Assembly (NCBI GenBank): GCA_002722315.1
Contig: PBLG01000033.1
Coordinates: forward strand, 1-64,000
Reading direction: 5' to 3'
DNA from: Lysobacterales bacterium
GTDB taxonomy: Bacteria; Pseudomonadota; Gammaproteobacteria; Xanthomonadales; Wenzhouxiangellaceae
DNA length: 64,000 nt
In this document: piece by piece, positions 49,769 to 58,455 of the stretch
How positions within the stretch are numbered: position 1 is the first letter of the stretch
How the letters are laid out: every line of letters starts with the position of its first letter
Translations under genes and position numbers: made by a program
The notes under the pieces: generated by a model
Database searches by the model: none
What the model was told of the DNA's origin: nothing
Seen by the model: only the letters and a program-made list of their open reading frames with translations

Positions 49769-51322
49769 GTGGATGCCGCGCTGGCCCAGGCGCTGGCGCG
49801 CGTCGGCGCGCACATGCGGGCAGCCCGCTGGCAGGCCGCGGCGGACGCCCTGGCCGAACTCAGGGGCCGCCACCCCGGCGCCCCTGAAGTCCTGCGGCTG
49901 AGCGCGGTCGCCGCGCACAAGCTGGGCGACGACGAGCGCGCCCTGGCGTTGCTGGAATCAGCGCTCGAGAAACACCCCACGCCGGCCCTGGTTCACCTGA
50001 ATCTCGGCAGCATCCTGCGTCACGCGGGACGGACCGCCGAAGCCCGGCGGGCGTTCTCGGAAGCCGTTTCGACCGATCCGGCATGCGAGCCGGCCTGGTA
50101 CAACCTGGCATTGCTGGAACAGCACGAGGCAAATCCGGCCGCCGCGCTTGCGGCCGTAGAGAAGGCGCTCGAATTGAATCCGGGGCGGGCCGAAGCGTGG
50201 CTGTGCTCCGGCCACGCGCTCAAGGCGCTGGGCAGGATAGACGACTCGGCGTCCGCCTACCGCAAGGGCCTGCAGGTCCGGCCCGCGTCCGGAGACCTGT
50301 GGTGGGCGTTGGCGAACATCAAGTCCGTGGCGTTCACCGACGCCGAAATTCGACAGCTCGAGCGGGTCGCCGGACAATCCACAGCCGGTTCGCGCCCGGC
50401 CGAGCACTTCGCGCTGGCGCGGGCACTGGAAGATCGCGGAGATTTCGAAGCCGCCTTCGAACAGTATCGACGCGGTAACGCGTTGCAGAGAAAGCGGGTT
50501 GAATTCGACCGCGCTCAGCGCGCATCCATGGCCGCACGAATCCGCGACGCATTCGACGCCCCGTTGCTCGAGCGCCTGGCCGGCGCCGGCCACGCGTCCG
50601 AGGCGCCGATTTTCATCGTCGGCATGCCGCGCTCGGGCTCGACGCTGGTCGAACAGATCATTTCCAGTCACCCGGAGGTGACCGGCGCAAGCGAACTGCC
50701 CGACCTGGCCCGCGTGGCGATGGATCTGCTACCCGACGCTTCACCGGGGAAGTGGTCGCCGGGGCGGATCGGCGAAGCGAAACCGGAACAGCTTGCCGCG
50801 GCGGCCGCCGATTACCTCGAGCGAACGGCGCGCTGGCAGCGGACCCCGAGGTTCACCGACAAGATGCCGGGAAACTTCCAGCTGGCCGGGCTGATCCACC
50901 TGGTTCTTCCGAATGCACGCATCATCGATTGCCGGCGCGATCCCAGGGACGTCGGACTGAGCTGCTTCCGGCAATTGTTCGGCCAGGGCCACCAATGGGC
51001 CTACGACCTCGAAGACATCGCCACCCAGTACCGGTTCTACGACGCCACCATGCGCCATTGGCACGACGTGCTCCCGGGCCGGGTCCTTACCGTTCGGTAC
51101 GAACGACTGGTGGATGACCTGGAGGGCGAGGTTCGACGCCTGCTGGCGCACTGCGGCCTGGAATGGAACCCCGCGTGCCTCGATTTCGCGAGCAACACCC
51201 GCGCCGTCCGGACGGCCAGCGCCGGCCAGGTGCGCGAGGCGTTGAACCGGAAGGGTGTGGGGCGGTGGCGGCACTACCGACAGTGGCTGGGGCCGATCGG
51301 CGAGCTATCCGATACCGTTTGA
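49769..51322 (+). CDS. TPR-sulfotransferase fusion
   Basis: 517 residues, starting at a GTG that abuts the DUF2333 stop; an ATG 15 codons later is an alternative. Residues about 1-260 are TPR repeats ('AWYNLALLEQHEANPAAALA', 'AEAWLCSGHALKALGRIDDS'). The C-terminal half is a sulfotransferase: 'IFIVGMPRSGSTLVEQIISS' is the 5'-phosphosulfate loop of the PAPS site, and 'LPNARIIDCRRDPRDVGLSC' the 3'-phosphate site. It transfers sulfate from PAPS to an unknown acceptor, perhaps a protein or polysaccharide. Such TPR-sulfotransferases are frequent in this lineage. Confidence 0.9.
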   Translation: MDAALAQALARVGAHMRAARWQAAADALAELRGRHPGAPEVLRLSAVAAHKLGDDERALALLESALEKHPTPALVHLNLGSILRHAGRTAEARRAFSEAVSTDPACEPAWYNLALLEQHEANPAAALAAVEKALELNPGRAEAWLCSGHALKALGRIDDSASAYRKGLQVRPASGDLWWALANIKSVAFTDAEIRQLERVAGQSTAGSRPAEHFALARALEDRGDFEAAFEQYRRGNALQRKRVEFDRAQRASMAARIRDAFDAPLLERLAGAGHASEAPIFIVGMPRSGSTLVEQIISSHPEVTGASELPDLARVAMDLLPDASPGKWSPGRIGEAKPEQLAAAAADYLERTARWQRTPRFTDKMPGNFQLAGLIHLVLPNARIIDCRRDPRDVGLSCFRQLFGQGHQWAYDLEDIATQYRFYDATMRHWHDVLPGRVLTVRYERLVDDLEGEVRRLLAHCGLEWNPACLDFASNTRAVRTASAGQVREALNRKGVGRWRHYRQWLGPIGELSDTV

Positions 51323-51500
51323 CGGAACGCTGATTCTGCTATGCATCGCTATTTTTCCAACTTGCGATGTGCTAGATTTCCAACGTTTTACTTTAAACAG
51401 TGATTCGCAAGGGTTGTCGAACAACCGCGTCACCCGTCATCCGATTGTCGGCTCAGCATCCAAGCCGCAAAAGAAAAAACAGCAATAAAGGGAGAGTATC

Positions 51501-52331
51501 TTGAACAACACAAGCACCTTGAAAAGGCGGGGCGCGCTGTCTGCCGCCGTCGCCGTCGCCCTGGGCCTGTCCGGCCAGGCCATCGGCCAGCTGGCCGAAC
51601 AGAATCCCGGCGTATTCGGCGACCTGGACGCGACCCGCGGCGGAAGCCCGATTCTCTATTCGCAGCTCGACCTGGCCAGCGGCAACGGCGCGCCGGACCA
51701 GGACTTCGAAGCGGGCTTCGACACCTATGACTCCGAAGGCGCCGACGATTTCGTCGTGCCGGGCGGCATCCAGTGGCAGATCGACGAAGTGGCCACGGTC
51801 GGCACCACCGGTACCGCGGGCGGCGCCACCGTCAACATCAGCTTCCATGGCAACGCCGGCGGTACGCCCGGTGCTGCAGTCTGCACCTATACAGGCCTGA
51901 CGCCGATCGACAACGCGGGCTCGTTCACGATCGCCCTGCCGACAGCCTGCGTGCTGCCACCGGGCACTTACTGGATGGTCCAGCAGACCATCCAGGAGTT
52001 CGCCACCGGCGGCCAGCATTTCTGGTCGAACCGGACCGCTGCCGCCAACAACCCGGCCGTATGGCGCAACCCGGGCGACGGGTTCGGCAGCGGCTGCACC
52101 GACTGGGCGCCGATGGCCGGCGCGGGAGACGGTGATCCGGCGACCGGCTGTGGCGTCGGCGGCGGCGTGAACCCGGACTTCCTGTTCGAGATCCGCGGCA
52201 TCGAAGCGCCGCTGCCGCCCCCCGTGGCGGTTCCGGTCATGAACAGCTGGGGCTGGATCGCGCTGTTTGGCGGCCTGCTGGCCTTCGCCGGCTTCACGAT
52301 GACGCGACGCGAAAGCAACAACCGCGCCTGA
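51501..52331 (+). CDS. Secreted protein with IPTL-type C-terminal sorting anchor
   Basis: 276 residues, starting at TTG with AAAGGGAGAG upstream. The signal peptide covers about 1-30. The mature domain ('DYDSEGADDFVVPG'-like start at 'DTYDSEGADDFVVPGGIQWQ', 'VNISFHGNAGGTPGAAVC', 'LPPGTYWMVQQTIQEF') is beta-rich with paired Cys. The end is 'VAVPVMNSWGWIALFGGLLA' plus 'FAGFTMTRRES': a motif, hydrophobic helix and basic tail like IPTL-CTERM, which directs removal of the tail and surface release. The mature function is unknown. Confidence 0.8.
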   Translation: MNNTSTLKRRGALSAAVAVALGLSGQAIGQLAEQNPGVFGDLDATRGGSPILYSQLDLASGNGAPDQDFEAGFDTYDSEGADDFVVPGGIQWQIDEVATVGTTGTAGGATVNISFHGNAGGTPGAAVCTYTGLTPIDNAGSFTIALPTACVLPPGTYWMVQQTIQEFATGGQHFWSNRTAAANNPAVWRNPGDGFGSGCTDWAPMAGAGDGDPATGCGVGGGVNPDFLFEIRGIEAPLPPPVAVPVMNSWGWIALFGGLLAFAGFTMTRRESNNRA

Positions 52332-52354
52332 CTCGAAGCCTCAAAGCAGTTATG

Positions 52355-52384
52355 AAAGCGCGGGCCCGGCCCGCGCTTTTTTTT
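52355..52384 (+). terminator. Strong intrinsic terminator
   Basis: An 11-bp stem, AAAGCGCGGGC (52355-52365) with GCCCGCGCTTT (52369-52379), has a 3-bp loop and is followed by a run of T. It ends the IPTL-anchored protein gene. Confidence 0.92.
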
Positions 52385-52415
52385 GCCCGAGCAGGATCCC
52401 CGGCTTGAAAATGAT

Positions 52416-53332
52416 TCAGCCGAGGTGACCGGTCTTGACCCAGATGACGGTTTCGCGGTCGACGAAAGGATGGTGCTGACTCAGGTGGGGTGAGCGAATC
52501 CAGGTGCCACGAGGGTAGCGACCGTGCTCGTCGGCGAATTCACCCGACAGGACCAGGATTTCCTCGCCGCCGTAGTGCCGGTGCGGCTGGAAACGCTCGC
52601 CGGCCGGCCACTTCACCAGCGCAACCTGTTCGTTTTCGAAAGCGTGAAGCGACATCACCTCCAGCCCGCCTATGCCGGGTCGCCACGGCGCGCTGCGCGT
52701 ATCGATGCGCACCGCCTCCAGGTCGCGCGGGTTCATCTGGTGAAGCTTCACGAACAGCGTGCACCCGCCTTCGCTGAACGGGGCGTGCCCGCTGCCGGGC
52801 GGGTTGCGGATGTAGGTGCCGGGCCCGAAGTCGCCGGTCTCGTCGGAAAACACGCCGTCTAGGGAACCTCTGAACAACTCTGCGCGGAGCGCGTTTCAGT
52901 CGGGAAAGCCGCAGATCGTGCGGTGCGAGCCGAGTGACAGTAGCCATAGCTACGGCCGAGGCTCGCAACGCGCGAGATGCGGCTTTTCCGGCGAAACCCT
53001 TCGGGACGGGCCTTTGCGGGGCCTCCAGCTTGTTTGGACTCGCTTATTTGGAACAACCAAACCACGCTCGCCCAAGCCAAGCCGGAGCCTCCCGCAAAGG
53101 CGCCGTCGCGCCCGTGCAGAGTTGTTCAGAGGTTCCCCAGCACCAGGATTTCCTCGCCCAGCGGATGTTCGTGGCGTTCGAAACGGGCGCCGGGCTCGTA
53201 GCGCACGATGCTGGTGGCGTGTCCGCGCTCGGCCTGCTCGCGCGCGAGCGGCTTGCGCAAGACCCCGCCCGACGGGCTTGGCGCCCAGTCCATGGCCGAA
53301 GTGTCGAGCACCTCGCGACGAGAGAAATCCAT
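52416..53332 (-). pseudogene. ChrR-like double-cupin gene disrupted by a MITE
   Basis: The 5' part (53332-53137) encodes 'MDFSRREVLDTSAMDWAPSP', ending in 'FERHEHPLGEEILVL'. The 3' part (52862-52416) resumes with 'DGVFSDETGDFGPGTYIRNP' and runs through a second cupin, 'FQPHRHYGGEEILVLSGEFA', to 'VIWVKTGHLG'. Joined, they give about 213 residues with two cupin units, each with the His-x-His and Glu metal ligands ('RHEHPLGEE', 'PHRHYGGEE'), like ChrR anti-sigma cupins. The 274-bp element between them shifts the frame and adds stops. The reading frame is otherwise intact, so the insertion looks recent. Confidence 0.85.
52863..53136. mobile_element. MITE-like 274-bp element, copy 2 (inverted, inside cupin gene)
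   Basis: It has the same ends as copy 1 (GGAACCTCTGAACAACTCTG and its inverse), the same length, the opposite orientation and a few substitutions. Candidate flanking duplications are CTAG on the left and CCAG on the right (one mismatch). It splits the cupin gene exactly between '-ILVL' and 'DGVF-', so the empty site can be inferred from the protein family. Confidence 0.88.
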
Positions 53333-53384
53333 CCTCAGATTGACCGTTCCGGCTGCCCTGCCCGAAGACCGGGCCATCCCCCGC

Positions 53385-53894
53385 TCACCCACCTTGTACA
53401 TCCCCGGCCGCGGTAACGGCACGCTCGAAGCGCGCGACAAGCTCCGGATTGGCGTCCGGGCCGGGCACCATGGTCACGTCGCGTGCAGCGAGCTCCCGCC
53501 CGTCGACTGCGCGGACCGCGATCCGCGGAATCTCGCGCCCGGTTGCGCGCTCGACGAAGCGGGTCGCCGAATGTCCCTCGCAAAGCCATTTTCCGGACCA
53601 CTGCGCCAAACCCACCAGGATCGGAAGCAGGTCGCGGCTGGCGTCGGTCAGCCGGTACTCGACCGCGCGCCGGTCGGTTTCCGAGCGCACGCGCTCGAGC
53701 AGATCGAGATCCACCAGCTTTTTCAGCCTGACCGAAAGCACGTTTCGCGCGATTCCCAGTTCACGCTCGAAATCATTGAAGTGGCGCGTCCCGAGGAAGG
53801 CTTCCCGCAGCACCATCAGCGTCCAGGGCTCGCCGATGACTTCGGTCACCCGGGCCAACGGACAGTTGCACTTGAATACGTTTTCTTGAGTCAT
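53385..53894 (-). CDS. HxlR-family transcriptional regulator
   Basis: 169 residues. The N-terminal 'FKCNCPLARVTEVIGEPWTL' carries the conserved Cys and Trp of HxlR proteins, followed by a winged helix: 'LREAFLGTRHFNDFERELGI', 'ARNVLSVRLKKLVDLDLLER' and 'AVEYRLTDASRDLLPILVGL'. A C-terminal extension of ~55 residues is longer than in classical HxlR. A perfect palindrome 22 bp upstream of its ATG is the likely operator. It is divergent from an alpha/beta hydrolase gene and lies 50 bp before the broken cupin gene. Confidence 0.9.
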   Translation of the reverse strand: MTQENVFKCNCPLARVTEVIGEPWTLMVLREAFLGTRHFNDFERELGIARNVLSVRLKKLVDLDLLERVRSETDRRAVEYRLTDASRDLLPILVGLAQWSGKWLCEGHSATRFVERATGREIPRIAVRAVDGRELAARDVTMVPGPDANPELVARFERAVTAAGDVQGG

Positions 53895-53915
53895 GCGGGC
53901 ATTTTCGCATTTTAG

Positions 53916-53930
53916 GTTGCAATTTGCAAC
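53916..53930. promoter_or_regulatory. HxlR operator palindrome
   Basis: GTTGCAA-T-TTGCAAC is a perfect 7-bp-arm palindrome between the divergent HxlR and hydrolase genes. TTGCAA (53924-53929) with TATAGG (53949-53954) could be the hydrolase promoter's -35 and -10, so binding would block it. Confidence 0.7.
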
Positions 53931-53996
53931 TCATACGCGTATAGTGACTATAGGTTTTATTTTAAAACTCTTTTTGTTCACACAAGGACAACGAGC

Positions 53997-54830
53997 ATGA
54001 ACAGTCATCGAATGGTCAGGACGACCGGAAAATTCGTCGAAAGGTGGGCGCCCGACCTGACGGCGTCGATCGCCGAACGCCTGGCAACCAGCCCACGTCG
54101 ACTGCGCCTGCGTCAGGGAAATCGGTCCAATCGCAGCGGGGAAGCGGTCACGTTCCGGTTCGGCAGATCCGGCTTCAGGTGGGGCGATTCCGGGCCGATC
54201 GTGCTGGCGATTCACGGCTGGGAAGGCCGGGCCCAGCAGTTTTCGGCAATCGGCGAAGCGCTTGCAGAGCGCGGCTATCGGCTGATTGCACTGACCGGGC
54301 CAGGACATGCGCCCGGCGATCGCGAACGCGCTCATCCCGGGGTGTTCGTCGACGCACTTTTCGAGGCGGCCTCCGAACTCGGCGAGGTGCACGCACTGAT
54401 CGGTCATTCGATGGGCGGCGGCGCGGCGCTGCTTGCCGCCAGTCGGGGCCTTTCAGTGCGGCGCATCGTGACCGTCGCCAGCCCTGCGGGCTACCGCGGC
54501 GTGCTGCACCGCATCGCAGACGGGCTCGGCTTGAACCATCGCGGCCGGGCGGGTTTCCTGGCCCGCATGGAAGCGCGCACGGGATTCCGGCTCGACGAGA
54601 CCGAACCGCTGCGGCTGATGCCACGACTGGCCGTTCCGGTGCTGATCGCGCACGACCGCAATGACTGCGTGATTCCTCACCAGGAATCGCGGGAACTCGC
54701 CCGGCACGCCTTTCTGGCGCAAACACTCGACACCCAGGGGCTCGGCCACGGCCGAATTCTTTCCGACGATGCAACGGTTCACCGGATCGTCGAATTCCTG
54801 ACAACGCCCGAAGCGGGAGAAACGACATGA
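53997..54830 (+). CDS. Alpha/beta hydrolase
   Basis: 277 residues. The oxyanion motif 'IVLAIHGWEGRAQQF', nucleophile elbow 'LIGHSMGGGAALLAAS' (Ser), acid 'VLIAHDRNDCVIPHQES' (Asp) and base 'TQGLGHGRIL' (His) make a complete triad. The basic N-terminus has no clear signal peptide. HxlR regulation from the divergent promoter suggests induction by a small electrophile or substrate, which is inference. Its stop overlaps the start of a 32-residue micro-ORF (ATGA). Confidence 0.9.
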   Translation: MNSHRMVRTTGKFVERWAPDLTASIAERLATSPRRLRLRQGNRSNRSGEAVTFRFGRSGFRWGDSGPIVLAIHGWEGRAQQFSAIGEALAERGYRLIALTGPGHAPGDRERAHPGVFVDALFEAASELGEVHALIGHSMGGGAALLAASRGLSVRRIVTVASPAGYRGVLHRIADGLGLNHRGRAGFLARMEARTGFRLDETEPLRLMPRLAVPVLIAHDRNDCVIPHQESRELARHAFLAQTLDTQGLGHGRILSDDATVHRIVEFLTTPEAGETT

Positions 54831-54925
54831 TGATTCCTCCGAACAACGACCGACTCACTTTTCGGCGCCTGCTTGCCCTGATCGTCGTCTACGGCGGCTT
54901 CGCCGCAGTCGCATTCCTGGGCTGA
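54827..54925 (+). CDS. Possible 32-residue single-TM microprotein
   Basis: The ATG overlaps the hydrolase stop (ATGA). The product is 'MMIPPNNDRLTFRRLLALIV' then 'VYGGFAAVAFLG': a polar, basic start and one hydrophobic segment. The coupling and topology look real, but 99 bp open by chance is common at this GC content. No family is known to me. Confidence 0.4.
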   Translation: MMIPPNNDRLTFRRLLALIVVYGGFAAVAFLG

Positions 54926-55013
54926 TCGAGCAACGACGCCCGCGCCCGGCCGATCTTCAGGGTCCGGATGCGATACCGTTGGGGTCAATTCGGCGTCACG
55001 GACGACAAGCCCG

Positions 55014-55796
55014 ATGACAAACCTGGAAATCGTCGCGCTGGGTACCCTGGCCAGTCTGCTCGCCGGGCTCGGCACGGCCGTCGGCGCGCTGGGCGTGCTG
55101 TTCCTGCGCCGGCTGTCGCCGCGCGTCGAGGACGGACTGCTCAGCGCCGCCGCCGGCATCATGCTGGCCGCGGCGTTCTTCTCGCTGCTGCTGCCGGCGA
55201 TCGAATACGGCGAGCTCTACTTCGCGACGCGCCCGGCCGCGGTCGCGATGGTGATCTTCGGACTGCTGTCCGGCGCCGTCGCCCTGGAGCTGATTCATCG
55301 CTTCGCGCCGCACGAACACTTCATCATCGGGCGCGAAGGGCCCGACGCCGAAGCCCTGAGCCGAATCTGGCTGTTCGTCATCGCGATCACGCTGCACAAC
55401 TTTCCCGAAGGCATGGCCGTCGGGGTCGGCTTCGCCGGCGGCAACATCGACAACGGAATCGCACTGGCCACCGGCATCGGATTGCAGAACATCCCGGAAG
55501 GTCTTGCGGTATCGGTCGCGCTGCTGACAGTCGGCTACAGCCGGGGCAAGGCTTTCGCGATCGGCGGGGCCAGTGGCCTGGCCGAACCCGTCGGCGGGCT
55601 GTTCGGCGCCGCCGCGGTGGCCGTTGCCGGCCCCATGATGCCGTGGACGCTGGGCTTCGCGGCCGGGGCGATGCTGTTCATCATCAGCGACGAGATCATC
55701 CCCGAAACCCACCGCCGGGGCTACGAGACCGTGGCGACGTTCTCGCTCATGGGAGGCTTTGCCGTGATGATGTTCCTGGACGCCACGCTGGGCTGA
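55014..55796 (+). CDS. ZIP-family metal transporter
   Basis: 260 residues with eight predicted hydrophobic segments. The metal-path motifs are plain: 'ITLHNFPEGMAVGVGFAGGN' in TM4 and 'GIGLQNIPEGLAVSVALLTV' in TM5, plus 'ISDEIIPETHRRG' in TM7. A His-containing loop ('HRFAPHEHFI') sits between TM3 and TM4. It resembles the ZupT/GufA branch, which moves zinc and other divalent metals. No regulator or metal-binding neighbour is seen; it is probably a single-gene unit. Confidence 0.92.
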   Translation: MTNLEIVALGTLASLLAGLGTAVGALGVLFLRRLSPRVEDGLLSAAAGIMLAAAFFSLLLPAIEYGELYFATRPAAVAMVIFGLLSGAVALELIHRFAPHEHFIIGREGPDAEALSRIWLFVIAITLHNFPEGMAVGVGFAGGNIDNGIALATGIGLQNIPEGLAVSVALLTVGYSRGKAFAIGGASGLAEPVGGLFGAAAVAVAGPMMPWTLGFAAGAMLFIISDEIIPETHRRGYETVATFSLMGGFAVMMFLDATLG

Positions 55797-55820
55797 ACCG
55801 AACAGCGTGATGGGTCCGCA

Positions 55821-56375
55821 TCAGGCATCGGCGGTGCTTCGCCGACGCATCAGCCATTCGAGCGGAAGCTCGTGCTGGCGGTCGGCATCGCCGACGTAGA
55901 TCACGCCGTCGGTAATCATCAGGCCCCACTCGATCTTGCGCGGCAGGTCGATGGCCAGCGCATCCATGGGCTCGCGCGGCAGAACGGCGATTTCCAGGTT
56001 GTCCAGGCCGGCGACGCGGTGTATGACCTGTTCGGCCCACTGCTCGATGTTGCCGTAGGCCAGCAAAGAAGTCCTGGGGCAGCGCCGCGCGCTCCAGATC
56101 AGGCGATCGGAATCCGGCCTGCCGACATCGATCCAGTGGCAGGTTCTGCCATCCAGCCCGCGCCGACGCAGCGCAGGCTCGTCGGGCTCGGAAAGCCCGC
56201 GGCCGAACTCGAGATCCTCGTGATACCAGAGCCCGTAGGCGAGGATTCGCGCGACCAGCCTTTCCTCGGTTTCGGACGGATGGCGCGCGACCGTCATGTG
56301 TACGGCTTCGTAGACACCTCGGTCCGTATCCGAGATGTCCAGAAACACCTTGTAAGTGGTTGACGTCAGCGCCAT
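55821..56375 (-). CDS. yaeQ: YaeQ family protein
   Basis: 184 residues from the ATG at 56375 ('MALTSTTYKVFLDISDTDRG'), the family length; the frame continues upstream without domain content. 'HMTVARHPSETEERLVARIL', 'LWYHEDLEFGRGLSEPDEPA' and 'CHWIDVGRPDSDRL' are YaeQ markers. The fold is a variant PD-(D/E)XK nuclease and the acids near 'FGRGLSEPDEP' could bind metal. E. coli YaeQ was once linked to RfaH function. Its role is unsettled. Confidence 0.92.
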   Translation of the reverse strand: MALTSTTYKVFLDISDTDRGVYEAVHMTVARHPSETEERLVARILAYGLWYHEDLEFGRGLSEPDEPALRRRGLDGRTCHWIDVGRPDSDRLIWSARRCPRTSLLAYGNIEQWAEQVIHRVAGLDNLEIAVLPREPMDALAIDLPRKIEWGLMITDGVIYVGDADRQHELPLEWLMRRRSTADA

Positions 56376-56460
56376 GAACGAGTCCTGCCTGCTTTGCGGT
56401 CGAGCGGCAGTGTAGACCTTTCCGTGGCCCGAAACTTGATCGGGCGCAATGGCGGGTCCG

Positions 56461-57303
56461 TCAGGACAATTGCTGCGGTCCGGATTCGAGCTCGGCGTAC
56501 ACCCGCCGCACGGCTTCGGTGCCGTGGCTGCGTTCCAACCGCCTGACGATGAAGTGCCCGCGCGCCATGTCCTGGAAATGGTCGATGAAAACGGCGTTGA
56601 TCGCCGCGCCGCCGAAAGCGCCGACCACCGGCACGGCCTGTGCAGCGGCCTTTTCCGAAACCACGACGGAAAACCGCGCCGCGACCTGGGCGACCAGGCG
56701 CACCAGCGCCGGCGCCGACTTTTCGACCAGCCCCCGGCGCGCGATGTGCGAGGCCGCCTCGGAAACCGCGCGCGCAAGCGCGGCGCGGGCCGCGAAATAG
56801 CCGACCTCGGCCGCATCGTCGTTACGCGATCTACCGCCCAGCGCCAATACCTGCAGGCATTGCAGGCGCGCGTCCGGCTCGGCGAGATCCTCGCCTTCGC
56901 TTCGGGCGATATCGGCTATCGATCGCAGCATGATCCCGGTCGATATGGGCAACTCTATCGCCAGCGCGCCGAGGCCGAAGGCGCCGCCGGTGGCGCCCGT
57001 GGCCGTGGCCGCCGCCGCGTGCCACCAGTTCGACGCAGCGCCCCGATGGGACGCATCCATGGTGCCCAGCGCGATGTCCAGGGCGGATTCGATCGCCTTC
57101 CTGGTCGCCGCGTTGACCGCCTTGCTCCAGCGCTCCGGCAAAAGTTCGAAACCCCGCTCTATCGGCGTGCCCACAAGATCGCTGATTCGCGCGGCAAGGC
57201 TCGGGTTCTCGAGCAAATCGCGCGCCAGCCGCAGCTGCTCGCGATCGCGCTGGTCCAGGACGACTGCCGCCACCGAGCGCGGACCGGGATCTTCAGCGCT
57301 CAT
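56461..57303 (-). CDS. EcsC family protein
   Basis: 280 residues. Long helical stretches with small-residue-rich segments ('AAAATATGATGGAFGLGALA', 'KAAAQAVPVVGAFGGAAINA') match EcsC, a family named for an ABC-transporter-associated protein of Bacillus subtilis. Other markers are 'GALAIELPISTGIMLRSIAD' and 'FIDHFQDMARGHFIVRRLE'. It is probably membrane associated. Its start overlaps the gtrA-like stop by 11 bp, and yaeQ follows 85 bp downstream. Confidence 0.85.
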   Translation of the reverse strand: MSAEDPGPRSVAAVVLDQRDREQLRLARDLLENPSLAARISDLVGTPIERGFELLPERWSKAVNAATRKAIESALDIALGTMDASHRGAASNWWHAAAATATGATGGAFGLGALAIELPISTGIMLRSIADIARSEGEDLAEPDARLQCLQVLALGGRSRNDDAAEVGYFAARAALARAVSEAASHIARRGLVEKSAPALVRLVAQVAARFSVVVSEKAAAQAVPVVGAFGGAAINAVFIDHFQDMARGHFIVRRLERSHGTEAVRRVYAELESGPQQLS

Positions 57304-57736
57304 CGAACACCAGCCTGCTCGAGAACAGGAAGTTGAAGGTCATGCCCACCCCCCCCCCGAGCCACACCCCGATGAGCGGAACGACCGCGCTCCAGAACCG
57401 CGTCAGCTCGGCCTTCTCGCCGAAATACACGACCAGCGCGAACACGCCGAAATTCAGCACGCCGCCCAGCGCGTGGACGCTGAAGAAGCGAACCAGTTCG
57501 TCGAGGAGCGCCCGACCCTTTTCGATATGGTGGAAGGTGAAATACCGGTTCAGCACGTAACCGGCCGACATCGCCGCGGTGTAGGAAAACAACCGGGCGA
57601 TGTAGGCGTTGAACCCCGGCAGGTCCTTGAGCAGGTACAGCAGCCCGGCATCGATCAGCGCAATGGTGCCGCCGACGCAGGCAAAGCGAAAGAAGGTCGC
57701 GCGCGAGCTGTGCGAACGCACGCCGCGCTTGATCAA
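57293..57736 (-). CDS. GtrA-like membrane protein
   Basis: 147 residues with four hydrophobic segments. 'FACVGGTIALIDAGLLYLL', 'AGYVLNRYFTFHH' and 'GVGMTFNFLFSSRLVFDER' are GtrA/DPMS1-type signatures; these proteins help flip polyprenyl-linked sugars used in surface glycan modification. No glycosyltransferase is adjacent. A run of ten G on the coding strand lies in 'WLGGGVGM' before the last TM and could allow phase variation. It overlaps the ecsC-like gene by 11 bp. Confidence 0.9.
   Translation of the reverse strand: MIKRGVRSHSSRATFFRFACVGGTIALIDAGLLYLLKDLPGFNAYIARLFSYTAAMSAGYVLNRYFTFHHIEKGRALLDELVRFFSVHALGGVLNFGVFALVVYFGEKAELTRFWSAVVPLIGVWLGGGVGMTFNFLFSSRLVFDER
57349..57358. repeat. Ten-base homopolymer inside the gtrA-like gene
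   Basis: C10 on the plus strand (G10 on the coding strand) falls in codons for consecutive Gly near residue 130. Homopolymers of this length are prone to slippage; a one-base change would replace the last ~20 residues. Confidence 0.9.
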
Positions 57737-57792
57737 TCGAACCGATCGCCTGACGGGAATGGGTCAGCCCTCCGCGCCAGTCCAGGGACCGT

Positions 57793-58455
57793 TCAAGGAT
57801 TGCCCCCTGCAGGTTCCCGGTCGCCCCCCGGCTGCTTCGGCGTCGGGCGCAGGTGGGTATGCGGACCGTCGCAGTCATCGACCTCGGCCGGCGCGGCGCG
57901 GTCCTGGCCGGCGACCCAGCACTGGTCCAGCACCGAGCAGTAACAGACTTCCACCGACCACTGCGCCGAGAGCCTGCCCATGACGTCGACGGCGTCTTCG
58001 GCAATCGCATCGGCATAGTGCAGCGAGAACGGCTGAACGATGTCGCCTGCGGCAATGATGCGACCTTCCAGCGTCTGCAGCGACAGGTCGCCGTCGGCCG
58101 GCATCAGCGCCAGCATTGCGTCCAGGTCGGGGACCTGTTCGCCGCGGTGCTCGATCGCGATTCTCTCGACGCGCGCCGGGCCGACGCCGGCGTTCTGGAC
58201 CCGCAAGCCCAGGCTCAGGCCGCCTTCCTCGCGCGATGCGAAGCCATCGACCTGCAGCGCCGGCCAGACCGAGGCCCGGACTTCCTCGCGCATGACCCGG
58301 CCCTGGTCCCAGCTGACATAAAGCGCGGCGACGCCCACAACAATCGCGGAGATCGACCCCACCGTTTCGAAGTGGCGATGCCAGGGCTTCCTGTCCGGCC
58401 CCGCAACTGCTGGCGCCGGCTTGCCCACTTCCTCCGTTGACCGGGGCGAGTTCAT
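57793..58455 (-). CDS. Single-TM hypothetical protein
   Basis: 220 residues. One hydrophobic segment (about 30-48, 'VGSISAIVVGVAALYVSWDQ') splits a Pro-rich N-terminus from a beta-rich C-terminal domain ('LSLGLRVQNAGVGPARVERI', 'VEVCYCSVLDQCWVAGQD'). The domain resembles the N-terminal Ig-like folds of small periplasmic anchored proteins, but I do not recognise the family. Its ATG overlaps the lpdA stop (ATGA), so it is expressed with the pyruvate dehydrogenase operon. Confidence 0.6.
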   Translation of the reverse strand: MNSPRSTEEVGKPAPAVAGPDRKPWHRHFETVGSISAIVVGVAALYVSWDQGRVMREEVRASVWPALQVDGFASREEGGLSLGLRVQNAGVGPARVERIAIEHRGEQVPDLDAMLALMPADGDLSLQTLEGRIIAAGDIVQPFSLHYADAIAEDAVDVMGRLSAQWSVEVCYCSVLDQCWVAGQDRAAPAEVDDCDGPHTHLRPTPKQPGGDREPAGGNP

